Made by a program: the position numbers and the translations under genes. From the NCBI GenBank assembly GCA_036362985.1, contig JAYGXS010000009.1, positions 25,615,260 through 25,679,259 of the forward strand: 64,000 nt of DNA. The letters run 5' to 3'. Within the stretch, counting starts at the first letter, position 1. Each line of letters begins with the position of its first letter. This document shows, piece by piece, positions 11,430 through 25,200 of this stretch. The DNA comes from Ligula intestinalis. Taxonomy: Eukaryota; Platyhelminthes; Cestoda; Diphyllobothriidea; Diphyllobothriidae. Under the pieces are notes generated by a model. It saw only the letters and a list, made by a program, of their open reading frames with translations. It was not told the origin of the DNA and ran no database searches.

Positions 11430-12600
11430 AACACCCCAACCGCGATGCCAATTGGATGGGGCGCGTCGGTTCCCGCGGACGCCGTAGCAGAGGTCGTATT
11501 TTGCGGATGGTTGTGATTTATGAGTGTAGAAAGTCAATTCTGTTGTTCGTGGAGAAAAGGGGATTGGCGCTAGGTACCCGGTCTTGCTCCCCTACCAGAG
11601 CCCCGTTAGCCAAGCAAAAGCAATTTCCCGGCTCGCACCAGCGTGGAGGTGGAGTTGGATTTTACTCACCTGGTTTAAAGGTCATGGTAAATGTGCTGGT
11701 TGAAATGGAAAGTCATCGGTATGCAAGAATTAGAACGAGTCGTACCTTTGCACTGAAGGGTGTTATTTCAGTAACTAAATCCCGAAGTTCATCGTACTTA
11801 TTTCCGTGGTGTCTACCCATCCAGGTTTCCTGGCGCAGGTGTGAGGCGGTTGCTGGACAATTTTTTGTGGTTGGCTATTTTTTGGCGTTTCCAGGGTCCT
11901 TGATGGGTATGTGTAGATCTCGNNNNNNGCCGTATCATTAAAAAAGCGCGTTCCCCTGTAATTAATGCTCTAATGGTTACTACTTAGTTTGTTTGTGTTA
12001 TAGCCAAGTATTTCGAACCAGTTTAGTAGGCAGAAGAAGCCAAGAGAGGTTCTGATAGGAAGCCTTTATTCAGGACAATGCAGGGACAACGGAATGGACT
12101 AAACTATGTGTCTTGTTTCACCGGTATTTTGACTAGCCAATGAGCAGGCACCATGACGGTAACTTTGACTAGCGACTGGCCCACGTATTATTTTCGTGTT
12201 CAATTTGATTATTCGTCGTTTATTTATTACATGATTTAAAAATCCGGTTAAAATATGGCGTTTAGGAGGTCGTCTACTTTAACTTACCTGAGGTTCAACT
12301 TACCGTGCTGGAGTTAATTTATATTAGTTCGTAGCGCTATGCGCCGCGCACACCTCAAATTTACATGCCCTACAAAAAAATCATTTCCAGTGCAAAAGTG
12401 AAGAATTACATTATCCCTGGCACGACGTTACATTGGATTTTAGCCTACTTGAACTAACCAATAGGCGCTCGCATCGCTACTTTGACGCCGATGAAAGTAA
12501 GACAAATAGCCTCTCCCCGCCCGCGCACACGTGCAATACAGATGTCCTTGAAACGTCTCGCATCGTGGAGAACGACGAATCAGCATGCACGCCACAAATC
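11430..12600. other. No gene seen; N gap at 11923-11928
   Basis: A 161-codon open frame at 11456-11941 runs into the gap and shows no family motif. AT-rich non-coding sequence follows. I see nothing else supportable. Confidence 0.4.
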
Positions 12601-12679
12601 CTTTAACATGAGATTGGTCAGGATTAGTCTAGAAGGACCAAAGCCTTATGAAAGGCTGTGGTGGACACGGGGCATCTGC

Positions 12680-12767
12680 ATTGCACGTGTGCGCCGGCGT
12701 CACGTATGCTCGGGGAGTGCGCGGTCACGACACAAATGGCTTGCTCGTCTCGTCTCCATAATAGTTT
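12680..12767 (-). repeat. Fragment of LTR-like family B
   Basis: The - strand reading (ATGGAGACGAGACGAGCAAG onward, with GTGACCGCGCAC and CATACGTGACGCC) aligns over about 85 bases with the start of the LTR-like block at 23600. The rest does not align, so this is a short or rearranged remnant. Confidence 0.4.
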
Positions 12768-13201
12768 GAGTAGCTCGAATTTTTGACTTGGGAATGGGCA
12801 ATAGGCGATAGAAATAGGCGATAGATAGACTTAAATGCAGCTTATTTCTTCCCATTGTCAAACGCAGAAAGTCATAGCAGCACGCAGATATGGACTTGTT
12901 CGTGAAGTCTATGCATGCCTTCCTCGCTGAAGGGCATGACAAAAGCAACGGGATACCGGAGTTTTAAGAGATTTTGCCATCCTCTATATCAAATACTGTA
13001 CCTTCGTAGGCAAAAACGAGTTCTTTGGTAAATCACTATCGAACGCTGCATGAATCAGTAATATTTGTCTAGATGCTTGTCCTACGATTAATTAAAATCT
13101 ACATAATCCGTGTTGCTACATCTACTACTAGCAGCATGATTAATATCAATACAATCAACATATCAACTGATGGCTCAGTGGGCATTCCTGATTGTCTGTC
13201 T

Positions 13202-13233
13202 TTCATCCTTGATTTTATTTTCCGTATAGGGCC
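13202..13233 (+). promoter_or_regulatory. Strong splice acceptor 4 nt before the gene 1 start codon
   Basis: A pyrimidine-rich tract ends in TATAG at 13225-13229, and ATG follows at 13234. It could join a 5' untranslated exon in cis, or receive a spliced leader in trans, which is common in flatworms. The sequence alone cannot tell these apart. Confidence 0.5.
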
Positions 13234-13290
13234 ATGAACTCTGAAATTGGAGGCAGCGTTCAGCACAGAAGGCTAACAAGTGGAAATGGG
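13234..13290 (+). CDS. dipk2: Gene 1 exon 1 (19 codons)
   Basis: It starts at ATG 13234, encodes MNSEIGGSVQHRRLTSGNG and ends at the donor GGG|GTGAGT in phase 0. It is supported by a strong upstream acceptor and by the next exon being open in the matching frame. The peptide itself is not conserved enough to confirm. Confidence 0.6.
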
Positions 13291-16200
13291 GTGAGTACTT
13301 TTGTCAGTCCAACTCATTTGTTAACTTTATGCATGGTAGGAGACTGAATTCTTGAGTTCTCTGTTCTATCATAGTCAAATCCGGCGCATCCTCGCATAGC
13401 ATACCAATCACTTGGTAGCTCAAGTCGCACGTGGCTTATGCCCCTTCGATCTCCGGTCTTCTACATTTACGTTAGTGCGTTCCTCGCCTTGATCACGGTG
13501 GCTCTTTTCTTTGCCCTCCACGTGGACGGCCAAGTTAAAAAGGAGGATTTAGAGTTCGAAAAGTGTCCAGCCTGTTTTGGCCAGTCCTTCTGTCCGCAGT
13601 TTTTTCGTGGCGATGTTCGTCTACCAGCTTTCCACACCTCAGTCCTCGATCTCACCCAAGCTTATGTGGGTAAGTGACGGTTATTTTACCTACTCATTCT
13701 AAATCAGTAGGTGTTTTATTATTCATAAATGTTTGCGACAAAACCTCGGCACCACTACCCGCTCACCCCCTGTTTTGCCTGAAGGCACCGATCACAGAAA
13801 GTATCCTGTCACGCTGCGTCGATTATACACTCCAGCTACTTCGGAAACAGTAGATGCAGCTGTCTGCCGGCGGGGTCCGCGCTTCACTTCATCTCCTGGC
13901 AGTCCGCAAGCTCTGGAGGCATTAAAAAAGCTGAAATGTATCCCTCATCTCGCCATCTGGCAATGGCGCCCAACCTCGGGCGCGATAACCAGCGAAGCCC
14001 TGCATGAAAGCCTGTCAACTGCTGAGACTGTGCCTTCCAAATTTACTGAAGAAAATTTACTAGGCACCGGGGACGAGATGCTGACCGGATTTTCGCCCCT
14101 GGCACGCTGTGCCAGTCCTAGGCTTCTCTCGCTAATGCAGTCACGGTAAGTCCATGTGGCAGGTTTTATGGTCAGGTTTCATTTTTTTGAACAGTCATTT
14201 TCGGCTCAAGTAACGCCTCTAGCAGTTTGATTAGATATAATGGTGCCTGACAATACGAATGCCCCCTTTCGACAAGGTTCAGTTAATGATGGGGACATCT
14301 ATATACACTAGATTACAGCGAGAATACACCTGCGCTGCATCTACCGCCCTCAACCCTCCTTACCTTGTGCTAAGGTATGACCAAGACACATACGTCACAG
14401 TAAGAAGAAGAAGCCATTGCGGCCACTTTATACAAACACACACTGGGCTGGCTGCGCGGTCCGAGTTATTCCGTCAGTTGGTAACCTCCTAAGGCAAGTC
14501 TTTAAGCGCTGCGTGATAGCTTCAAGAATCTCCAATTGTTTTTAAGGAGGAAGATGTGTTGAGCTCTGCACCTAATTGTCTATTCCGATTCTCAGGCTAC
14601 AGCCAGTGTCCGGGCCGGTTGGTTTTCTGATGTGTGAAGTAGGACAATGTGTCTACCCACTGTTCTTGTCCTTCTTCTGATTAAAAGATAGTTTTTTTTC
14701 GGTATGAGTACCTCGTGTGGCCGCCTGGGGGGGAGCGCTAAGCGCGACACTCAGTCTTACGGGCTCCTGATTTTAGGGGAGAGGGCGGGCGGGGCATGTC
14801 AGGGAGCAAATTAGATAGAAGTAATCCTGTAAAATAAGAAAGGTTTGAGGGAAAGTTGGGTCGCATACTCAAACCTTGGGCACTGAAGTACGCATTAATA
14901 TCATCGCTAACCCTCTAAGGGACCAACGGCGAGCGTGTGTATGTGGATGAGTGTGCCCTAACCTCCGGCCAGGTCATTGAGGTACATTTTCTAGCGAAAT
15001 TTTTTTGGAGATTGACACTACTTAAAAATTGTCAGTAGGTGATTATTCACGTGGTTAATTTGTAAAGCCATTTTGTTTAGTAAACTGACTCAAGAGGTTA
15101 TTGTATGCCGTGACCTTCCGAAGGCTCCTCCTTCAGTTCAACGCCATGATCCAATCCCTGCTGGATCGACGGCTGGCGTAAAGAAACCTGGACGATTGTA
15201 GATAATCCAACCTACTTAAAATCTGGAAGTAGGCGGCTATAATTCATAAAGACCTTCCGAAGATCCCACGAGAAATCCTCACCATTTTTTCCTTGTAAAC
15301 CTCCTACCCAGGTTGTTGCCACATGCATCCTACAAGGAACAGGCTAAGCAAAGGTGAATGAGGTAATAGAGGAGAGTAGAATATCAAGAACCGGCAAGAA
15401 TTATTCGGACTTTCGAGTCATTATCTGAGCAGGAGCATCAGTCAGGTGACAAGGGCCGCACCCAGCAACAACTCCGACGAAAGCGAACATAATTGTCGCG
15501 CAATTATGAAGCCCGCATCCATATCACGGCCATTAATGACTCGAAAGGGAAATGCCAAGCCATAGTCCCACCAATTACGACCCCAAACGGTGGTTACAGG
15601 AGCTGGTAATTATAACACGCATGTGGGTGGCCGCTACGAGCTATAAATACCGTGCAATCTGCGCACGGGGTGATACCCCCCAATTGCGCAAGTCTTACAC
15701 TATTCTACGGTTACCTGTAATCAAAGATTCTCGACAGAATCCGAAACGTCAGGAAAATAAAATTCTTGTTCCAGCAATTGCATTCGCTACTTCTGAATGG
15801 CCATTATTGGTAAAAGAATTGGACTTAGGACTCGACGCCCACAACCGGTAGCATTTTAAGTTATACTGGTGGAAAGCAAAGTCTTGCATGTTCTATCCAA
15901 TCGCATGCAAGTAATTTTTATCGATCTGCGCTCATAGATCGCATCGGTCTTGATCGCTAAATTCTGCTGCCTCGTGTGTTTGCATGTTACCGCTCTCAGC
16001 CTACAGACTGCAAGTCCGCTAACTTTAGCAGACAGACGGTTGTTGCGACGTGCCCACGGACTCCGTTATTATGGATTCAAACCTCTTGAACGTCGCATTT
16101 GTTTAAAAGTACATTCGGCCTTCGGGTATTTAAGTACTTAATCCAAGCTTGATCAGCCTCGTGCTTTCTGAGTCATGCGTAGTCAGAATGACACCCAAGG

Positions 16201-19200
16201 CTGACGCCATCGTCTCTATCAAGTCACACATGGACCCGTTCGACAATAAATCAATAAATAATTTTATTCGGCGCCCATTAGGGTGTAGATTCCAAAGAAT
16301 TTTAAAACAAATATGCATGCACCTTGCAATGTTCAGTTTGTGCTTATAAAACAGGTAGTATCAGATTAAAAAATACTTAGCAAACAGTGAAAAAGTCGAT
16401 CTCTGGAACGACAGTGAAAAAATTCCTCAAATTTGGTTGAAAAGGACAAAGTTAAAATGATTTGAGGGGCAAAATCTCTCGCTTATTAGTAAGTTAGTGT
16501 GTGCGTGACGGCCTTGCAGGTAGGAGTCTATATTGGGCTGCGAAACGCTCTTCTTCTAAAACCGGATGAGGCTGTTCACTGCAGCTACGACCATAATTTT
16601 TGGAATGACGGCAACAGCAAACATAAGGCTGGCGAGATAGGAGGAACCCACCGTGATCGATCACATTCCGTTTATATTGAGGAGACATTAAAGACTGCGA
16701 GGATCATCAAAGCGCAGGGAGATGCGACCATGAGACCTCTTTCCTGACCGGTAAAGTTGACAACAGATGTTGAAAGCAGAGGACTCCGCCGTGGCCGTCA
16801 ACGTATCACTTGCGGTCAAAATGAGCAGGCAACGATAAACACTGCCAAAATCATCGCCACCGGTGGGTGTGGGGGACTGTAATAGCAGGGGAGTTAGCAG
16901 CCAATTAAAAAGGATGGAAGCGGGGGGAGGAGAGATTGTAAAACGTTTTATGTAAGTTTGAATTGGGATTTGGATATCTAAAACATGCATTATCTGCCCC
17001 TAAGTCCCATGGGTACCCTTTTCAAAGACCAAAATTTCAGTGTTTGGAGATGAAACAGGCACAATTCATTTCTTCCGAGGTAAAGTGCTTGTACAATTTG
17101 AATACCAATACTTCTAGAGAAGGATTACTCCAAACAGAGGTATATTTGGATGCTTATTAAGGGTTTTTTAGACGCTGGGCAACCATAACATAATCATGAA
17201 GAAACTAAATTCGACTGAAGTGAAACCACCGCTAACGTGATGCGAAACATGAAGCAAAAGCCATTAAAAAATTCATATTTCTACAGTTTACCTCTCTCAG
17301 GATAAGAATGACTAAACCCAGCACGGTGGAAGAGTCTTTGAGTAAACATGTCTGAATGTTTTCGATTTTATTGTGGTCACAGGCATTCATTAGCTCAAAG
17401 AAACGACAGCAGTATCCGAAGACAAGAAGAACAAACTTTTGATAGCGTCTTAGGTTCATTTCAGGAAGGAAAAAGTAATATTTCATATGAAGCCTCATGA
17501 ATCTGAACAGCCCCTACAGAAATACGATCTGTCTGAGTTGATAAAACAGCCTTATCTGTAATAGTTATAATGAAAACTGGTAGACTTCCAAGCCACGACT
17601 TTTACTGCGTCTTGTCATATTGCTCGGATCTATTAAAGTGACGGATGCGTTGATTGGCTAAGGGCATGGGCTCATTCTCTTTTCCCATGTGCCGACTGGT
17701 GACGGGACTGGTCATTGTGACTGACCGGCGCACAGGACCCCTTCTACACGTGCCCCTCACACGCCGGTGTTCTACTTCGTACAGCCAGACTATTTGAAGT
17801 AGAATGGTTCCAACGTACATCAGATGTGCTACCGCACAACCGAAATCCTTAAGTATGCTTTCGATTAAAAGCAATTACTCACGTAGGATTGCAATATTAA
17901 TTCTCGTACAGTATAATCCCAAGCTAAAACAGTCACGTCAGGATACCGATTTTTGAGCAAACTTCTTTCAGACTGCCGCCTAAAACTACACTCTAAAAAC
18001 GACTGCTTAAGTAATATGCACTCTCCTAAGATTCCAGTGAGGCTTTTGCCCTTACAGCTATTGACTTCAAGGTCTAACTTTTGCTGCATTGAAATATGTT
18101 TCGTTACATTGTTCTAGTTCCTCTTGATTAACACAAAGTAATTTTCAATGGGATCGAGGCGCAAACTGTTTGCTGGAATGAAAATGCTTTGCAGGCTGCA
18201 GACGAAAAGGCTGACTGAGGTCTAAAAGTTAAATTATAGTCGGAAGGTAAATTGTAAGCATACCCCTTTGATGGGCAAACAGGAGCATTATTGTGCAAAA
18301 TTCCAGTGTCAATTGGGCCTCGGAGGCTTGTTTAAAAGAGAAAAATTAATAAGAAAAGTAAATAATCCTTTTAAACAAACATCTGTGATCAATATCTTCC
18401 TCACAAAAAGGGGAACCGTTATTTAATTCGTTTCCTATTTAAAAATGTCTGCCATCAGCTGACGATAATGGAATTCCAGCATCCATTTGATATTTAGGTG
18501 CCGATATAACATTGAAAACTATTCCTTTTGAATAATCTTAACGGACCTATAATGGTATGCAGCGAATAAAATCCACCCAACAGATCAAAATCAGAAAGTC
18601 TAATCTATGCTAAATTACTTACTTGAATTGCGATCGCGACTTGGCATGATTCAGTTAACCTAATGTACCACGGCACGCGGCACTATGCTGCACTGTCGTC
18701 AACATTAGAAGCCTACTAAAGTAATCTTTTTCACCAAAAAACACCTTACGGCGCTTGTTATGAGATCGCTATCATCTGCTCTACCTGATATTTTACATCG
18801 TTACCTATGAATTTCAGTTCATAATAAGGATCGCCGCTATCCAAACACGCTGGTTATTAATGCTTCTGAATTTATAGCAATTAGCCAACATAAATACCAT
18901 TTATTAAAGAAGTATGACAGATTTGCTCAATATAAGTTGACCCAATTGTGAAAAAAACTCGCGGCGTTCGGCGGGATTCGAATGCAAATGTAGGGAAGGC
19001 CTTTACACGAAGCCAATGCTCTACCAGTTGAGCTACAAACGCGCGCCTTGCTCCGTGTATTTAATCACACTTGGATCGATTTCACCCGCCCAACTATATT
19101 GGTGGATTCCATACGAGCGGTATAGTCGGGCAGGTAAAATCGATCCAAGTGTGATTAAATTCACGACGCAAGACAGGCGTTTGTAGCTCATCTGGTAGGG

Positions 19201-22200
19201 CATTGCTTTCGCGTGAAGGTCTTCCCTACTATACGATATCAACTTCCACCGAACGCCGCGGGTTTTTTCACAATGGGGTCAAGTTAAAATAAATTAAATC
19301 TTTGATTTTCTTTGGTACTAGCTAACGAGCAGTAACCCCAATTTCAGTAAATATTTTCCGGTCTTGCATTCGAGAGAGGACATGTGGTCTATTTTATCAG
19401 TCGTTCAATCTTGTGAATTTGAAAAGAACCTCACTGTTACACAAAATCAGTCCACGCGATGTCCACCAAGATCTTACAAGAATTGGATAACCGATCGTTC
19501 GTAAGAATAAGAAGGCAAAGTTTGGTTGATAAATTAATATTTACTTGCATGAAAATGCGTTCTTTTCACTTAACTTTAGAATTTCAGAAAATGGAAATAT
19601 TTCAAACCATTTAAGCGAATAAAATGAGTCACACTTTCCGATTGCACGACGTACTTCGTGCTGGAAGCGTGCACTGCGGTAATTAACAGATCAAGCACTG
19701 TCACTTTTCTGGGACGAGTCCTTAGCCATATGCTTTTTGCCCTCTTTTTCGCTTCTGGTCAAGAGTTGGCTTTTCTCTCTTTTCCGAACTACGTCAAACG
19801 TCTGTCCCATTTACTAATCTTCTGCATATGCATTTTATTTTGAGAAAAAAATGGAAACAACTTGGCACTGTTAGTTAGAACTAGTTGAATATGGAGTTGT
19901 TTGTGCAGCTGGTAAGTGTAATTGCAACAGCTGCAATAGCTGAACGAGCCCGGATGATTCGGCAAATTGGAGTTACTTCGTGGCAATTTTTTTCGCCTAA
20001 ATATATTTCTGATGCCCCATAAGCTGTTCTAAGAAGTTTTGCAATTGGTTTCCACGTATTTTGCAATTGCTGTGATCAATGCATCGCAATCTACGTAGGT
20101 CAGGCGCATTTTTCAGCCTTCTGTGCTGTGCCCACACGTGATCAAACTTTTGTTTGCTGACTTCTGGCGCCTACCTGTTCCCTAGTTACAGATTTCGTTT
20201 GCAAAGAGGAGGGGGTGCAGTCGGAAATCGGGGAGGGGGTCAACACAGTAGAACGAGAGAGGGAAGCACTGAGGCGAAAGCAGACCAATTTTTGGTCCTG
20301 AACGTGAGCAGTGGTCAACCTGGTGCGTGTGTGAGTATTCGCCAATGTCTCGAACACCAAAAACTTGCGCCCACGCACCGCCGGCGTTGTGAGGTAGACC
20401 GGATCTACCTTGGGTGCTGTAACTGGTTCTCACTGCCGTCGTCTAATTCACTGGAGCATGAACACTTGCTACATATTAGAAACATGTAAGTCTAGGTAAG
20501 AGGGGCTGTGTTAGGCCGCGTATACGCAACCCTACTCGATCATTCCGGTGCTTCTAGGCGTGCTTATAATAGAACAAAATTCATTGTGAAAAGTTAATCA
20601 GCAGCCGTGCAAAGGATCTCTCAATTTCGAAAATTCACTGTCGAAAAAATGCCCTAATAAGGACCTACTGCATTCTTTGACTTCACAGATTTACCTTTTC
20701 TAAGGCGCCAGATGGCAAACTTTTTTTGCATTGGCAGATGAACGTTCACTGATATATTACCGGATTCCCCGGTCCCCTTCTGTTTTCGTGTCCAGTCTTA
20801 AACCCCGTCAGTAGCTGTACGGTGGCTAGTATGATAGGCAGGTAAACACAACCGGCAGAGGCAAGGTGGATTGAAATGGCCATTTCTAGTTTACTAGCCG
20901 TCATCCGCTAGCCACATCCAACGCCCAGTGGTGCAGCACCCAAGGCTCGAACCCAAGAGCCGTTGACTAGAACTCCAACGTTCTTATCATTAAGCCGAGG
21001 ACTTATCGTCTCGCCGGTTTTAGATCGGGAATATTTACGCTTGCAGATAACTCACCGATCGGTTATGGCCCTCACTCGTCGTATTCCGCCTTGTTTGTTT
21101 GTTTGTTTGTATTTAGTTGAATACATGCCTGCTATTTGTCTACAACATCTTCTTTTTGCGTAGGTACAGGCTTTGCAGCTCAGGCCTTTGTATCCCTCAC
21201 AGAAAATTCAGAAGGGGCTGCTTTTTTGTCTTCAAACTGTTCACAGTCATGGTAGCTTGTATGATAATTGCATGACCCCTGCAGATGGGACCAGTTTTGG
21301 CTTACGCTGGAACTGGTGTTAGTGTGAGGAGACGGGTATGGTTACCCTCCCCGGATCTGTGCACAGAGTTAACTTGATCACTTGTGTGGGGCCTTCCTAT
21401 TCCTGTATGTACGAAGTCATATGAGTAATCATCACCCCTTATTTGCCTGGGTCGAACTGGTTTCTGGCATCACTGCGCTTGCTCAATGCCCTCCTTCCTC
21501 TCTTTGCTCACCCTAGGTACCGAGAACGCGCGGGCTCCAATTCAGCCCTCCAATGGCTACGTTTTGACGAACTGACACTGCTTTTCAATCTCGCAATCAA
21601 TCCACACGCCCTGGTGACTCAGGTCTTCCCCGAGAGCAGCGGCTGGCCATTCGCTTCCCATTTGGGCGCTTGTGGGCGAATCACAGTGGAGAGTGCTGCT
21701 GGTGTGCCCATAGCTCATTTCTGCTCGGTAAGCCCTGCCTACTCTCCCATCCTTTGGCGGTGCCATTTTCGTTTTCTTCTGCAGCACGGATCTGCTTCGC
21801 TTGCATCTTCCCCTTAATCCCTCTCACTATCGCAGTTCCATAGTATTCATATTTGGTGTAAGGGAAAGGCAAATCCGCGATTTGTCACCCAACCCTAGGG
21901 ACAATGGAACGTCAGTTCCTGACTTGCTTTTTGTTATCCCACAACACTCGCTCGGTGCATGGTTAGACAAATTAGAAGCAACTCCTGCGCCCCCTGAAGT
22001 GGTCCTGTGAATTTCCTAGAACGCAGATGGACTGAGGCCGTGGTATTTCCACACTGCTACCTCGTTAGCGCTGCTTACCAATGAAATATGGCCTTCTGAT
22101 ACTAAATTTGATAACTACCGCATAATATATTGTAAATACTAAAGCACCGTTAAACAGTATAAAAATAGTATATTCAGTTCAAGCCTGCTTTCTACTATTC

Positions 22201-25200
22201 AGAAGTACTATTGGTATACATAAACGCAAGAGAATGTCGGCACTCCCCCTCTTTCCCCTCTCAAACATCAGTAAACTGCCTGAGCATTTCTGTCAGCTGA
22301 TAAGGAGGTTGAACAGAACGCCTACCATGACGTGAAAAACAGTTTATGCTTCTTCCGCATGAATATGAAATTCGGGCCGCCGACTTCGACGAGATCCACA
22401 GCGACATGACGCGGGGATGGTGACTTGCGCATGAATCAGAATTTAGTGAGAGTAGACTTCTGCTACAGCTTCTATATTCTCTCCTGCCTCAGCCATCCGA
22501 GGTCATGACCAATTGAAGAAGGCCGGGAATTGGGCGAGAGGAGCCCAGATAGCTGCTGTGGCCCAAAAGCCTGCCGCGCCACCCGCGGAACGGAAGTGTT
22601 CTAGAAGCCAGAGGCAGAATGAGCTATTGCAGCCTGACTCCCAGTCCACCAGTTGTTCACCTCACACAAACACCCCGTGAGCTGACTACGCGCTCTCCGT
22701 TATCCCGTCAATTGGCAACCTTCCAAGCCAGGCCGCTTAGCGCATCGTGATTGATTCAGGTTCGGATCATACACGCTGCAGGCAGGTCACGTGGAGAAGG
22801 AGACAAGGAGCACGAAGTTAAAGCAGGTCACAGTATCATCTAGTCGCTAGTTCTTACACTTACGCATTTTCAGTCTGGTATGCTAGTGCTAGCCCATTGT
22901 TGTTTCATTGTTTCATTGTTTCATTGTATCATTTTAAACTCGCATTAGGGTTAGCCGAGTAACTAATGGGAACGTAATGTAAATGATTGAAATTTTCGTT
23001 GTTACTGAAGGGATGGCAAATAAGGTCAATTTTAAAAGTCACCAAGGTACAATTAGAAAAACAGATGTTCGTGCTGTACGAAGGTACAATTAAAAAACAT
23101 AAAGAAAAAATTTTCTTTTTGTGCGCAGAGGATACAGGCAGTCAACCAGTTTAAATTTACTCAGATAGAAACAACAAAATAAGAGGTTGTTAAGACGTTT
23201 GTGCACCTTCGCTACGTTACGCTGGCGCATGTGCAGTCTGGTATACTAATGTTACTCCATATACTAGTTCGCTGGCTGTTGTTTTATTTTACATTCCTAC
23301 TATGGTAAAATCAGGTAAGGGATGAGACAGAAAACCTGCTGATCGATCTTTTATTCTGCATTTTCAGTAAGGCGAACTAGCTCAGCTTCATGCACACAGA
23401 AGTCCTAACGAAGGCCTAATTCAATAAAATAAAGAAAAAAAGCGTTAGTACTGTCCGCAGAGGGTATAGGTATTTACGTGAAACAGAGAAGTAAGACGTT
23501 TTTAAGATATGTATGCTCGCTACTTACGAGAAGAAGGAGGGTTAGAGACAATGAGAACAAAAACGCATATGCCACTTAAAATCATTCACAAAACTACTAG
23601 TTGTGGAGACGAGAAACGTACGCCATGTGAGTCATGGCCGCAGGCCGGCCGCGCACCATCTGAGCACACGTGACGCCCCCACGCATTCACGGCAGTCGGC
23701 GAAGGGGGCCACCCGGAATACGTCACGCCGTCATGTCAGACGCCCACGCCTACGCATATGCCGTGAGCCAAGAAAGCCAGATGACCACCCACATGGCAGG
23801 CGCAGTGGGCGTAGTCAAGATTATTCCCGAATGTCTAGGAGCAGGCCATACGCTAGGAATATTCTGGAAAGACCGGAGCTGTATAAATATGCCGGAGGAC
23901 CGGACAGTCACACAAGCCCCCCAGTCTTTGCGTGTGGTTGGATAAAGCCGTTGCTTATCAGGAACGTTCCCTTGCCTTCTTCTACCTATTAGCCGGGTAC
24001 GAAATACTGGGCTATAGCAACTGGTGAGGCCGAAATAACTGGGCTATAACAACTATGATCTGATAGCTGTAATACTTCAAAAATTCAATATAAGCACACT
24101 TGCAGGTGTTTTTCGGGAAGTTCACAAAGTTCGCACGTCAGGGAAATAATCGTGGGTATAAAATCCGTTGGTTTCAGTTAAGGAGCTGATGGGAAGGAGA
24201 TCGGTTGTGTGGTGTAGCTGAACGGTGTTTTACCGCAGGTTACCTTGACGGCGTATGTGGCCCAACAAGCCCATGTGGCGAGGGAATGTGTGTGGGCAGT
24301 TGACGTGATTTGGTGGGTGGCATATACCGCAGTTTTTAAGGATTCACAGCTTGATCAGTGTTGGGTGCTTGGTAGCTCAGCATAACCAGCAGCATTCTGG
24401 GGAGAGATTGAGAACAGGCAGTTCTAACTCAGTTCAACCTGGCCTTATTTCACTCAGTAACATTTATATACACAAACTTTAACGGCGCCCTATATGACTA
24501 AGACGGTTGTCACATATCAGACACATTCGGGCTGACAAGCTCTCGGCAGGTGACAAAACAGCAGCTGCCTCAAGCGCAGCCCTTACTTTTCACACGGTTC
24601 ATAACGTAAGACAAGGGTTTTTTTCTCCCAGGTCTTTGTGCCGACACTGCTCTCTTGCAAGGCTTTGAATTAACTCGGCCTGTGAGCGCACTGAGGCATG
24701 CTTGGGCGCTTAGACAATGATATTCTAGGACAGCCAAAAGGCTCCAGGACTGTCAATGACCGATCTCATGAAATTTAGACCAAAATTCGGAAATGCATTT
24801 GCAATTACGGAGGGTGATCGACATGGGGTTGTCATCTGGGAAATGGAGGGTAAGGTAGATACCCCCATTGCACATTTCTCAATCTGACGCGTGCTTGAAG
24901 CTCTCACTTTGCCCTAAGCGCCGTGATTTGGAAGGGTGCCAACTGACGGAATAACTCGGGCCGCGTTTTTAGTCCAGTGTCTATAATTGTGTGGCATGGC
25001 CGACTGGTGAACCGAGAGTCAGATTACAATAGATCCTTCGTTTTATGGTTTCTATGACGCTCTTGTTCCCTGATTGACGCGGTAGGCTTAGGGAGCCTTT
25101 TCGGTTGCATCAGCTTCCCGCGCCCTTCCCCATCTCCGGCCTTCTTCATTTTTTCCTGACCTCGGGTGGTTGAAGCAGGAGAGAGTGTAGAAGCTGCGGC

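Larger units (their letters stand above)
14146..21516 (+). other. Gene 1 intron 3 (7.4 kb)
   Basis: It contains a dispersed repeat (about 14420-14520), a PLE end with a hammerhead-like motif (15430-15790), an inverted pair of tRNA-like sequences (18958-19262) and a second tRNA-like SINE (about 20865-21005). The stretch from 15.8 to 18.9 kb shows nothing I recognise. Confidence 0.75.

Noticed and set aside
11456..11941. 161-codon frame next to the LINE
   Set aside because: It ends in an N gap and has no recognisable domain.
13708..14145. Longer version of gene 1 exon 3 starting at the CAG acceptor at 13707
   Set aside because: The phase does not match exon 2 and an in-frame start there gives non-family residues; the acceptor before 13785 restores the frame.
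18958..19262. Functional tRNA genes
   Set aside because: A box and acceptor stem are good, but anticodon arms are irregular and the copies occur in a repeated inverted context, so tRNA-derived repeats are more likely.
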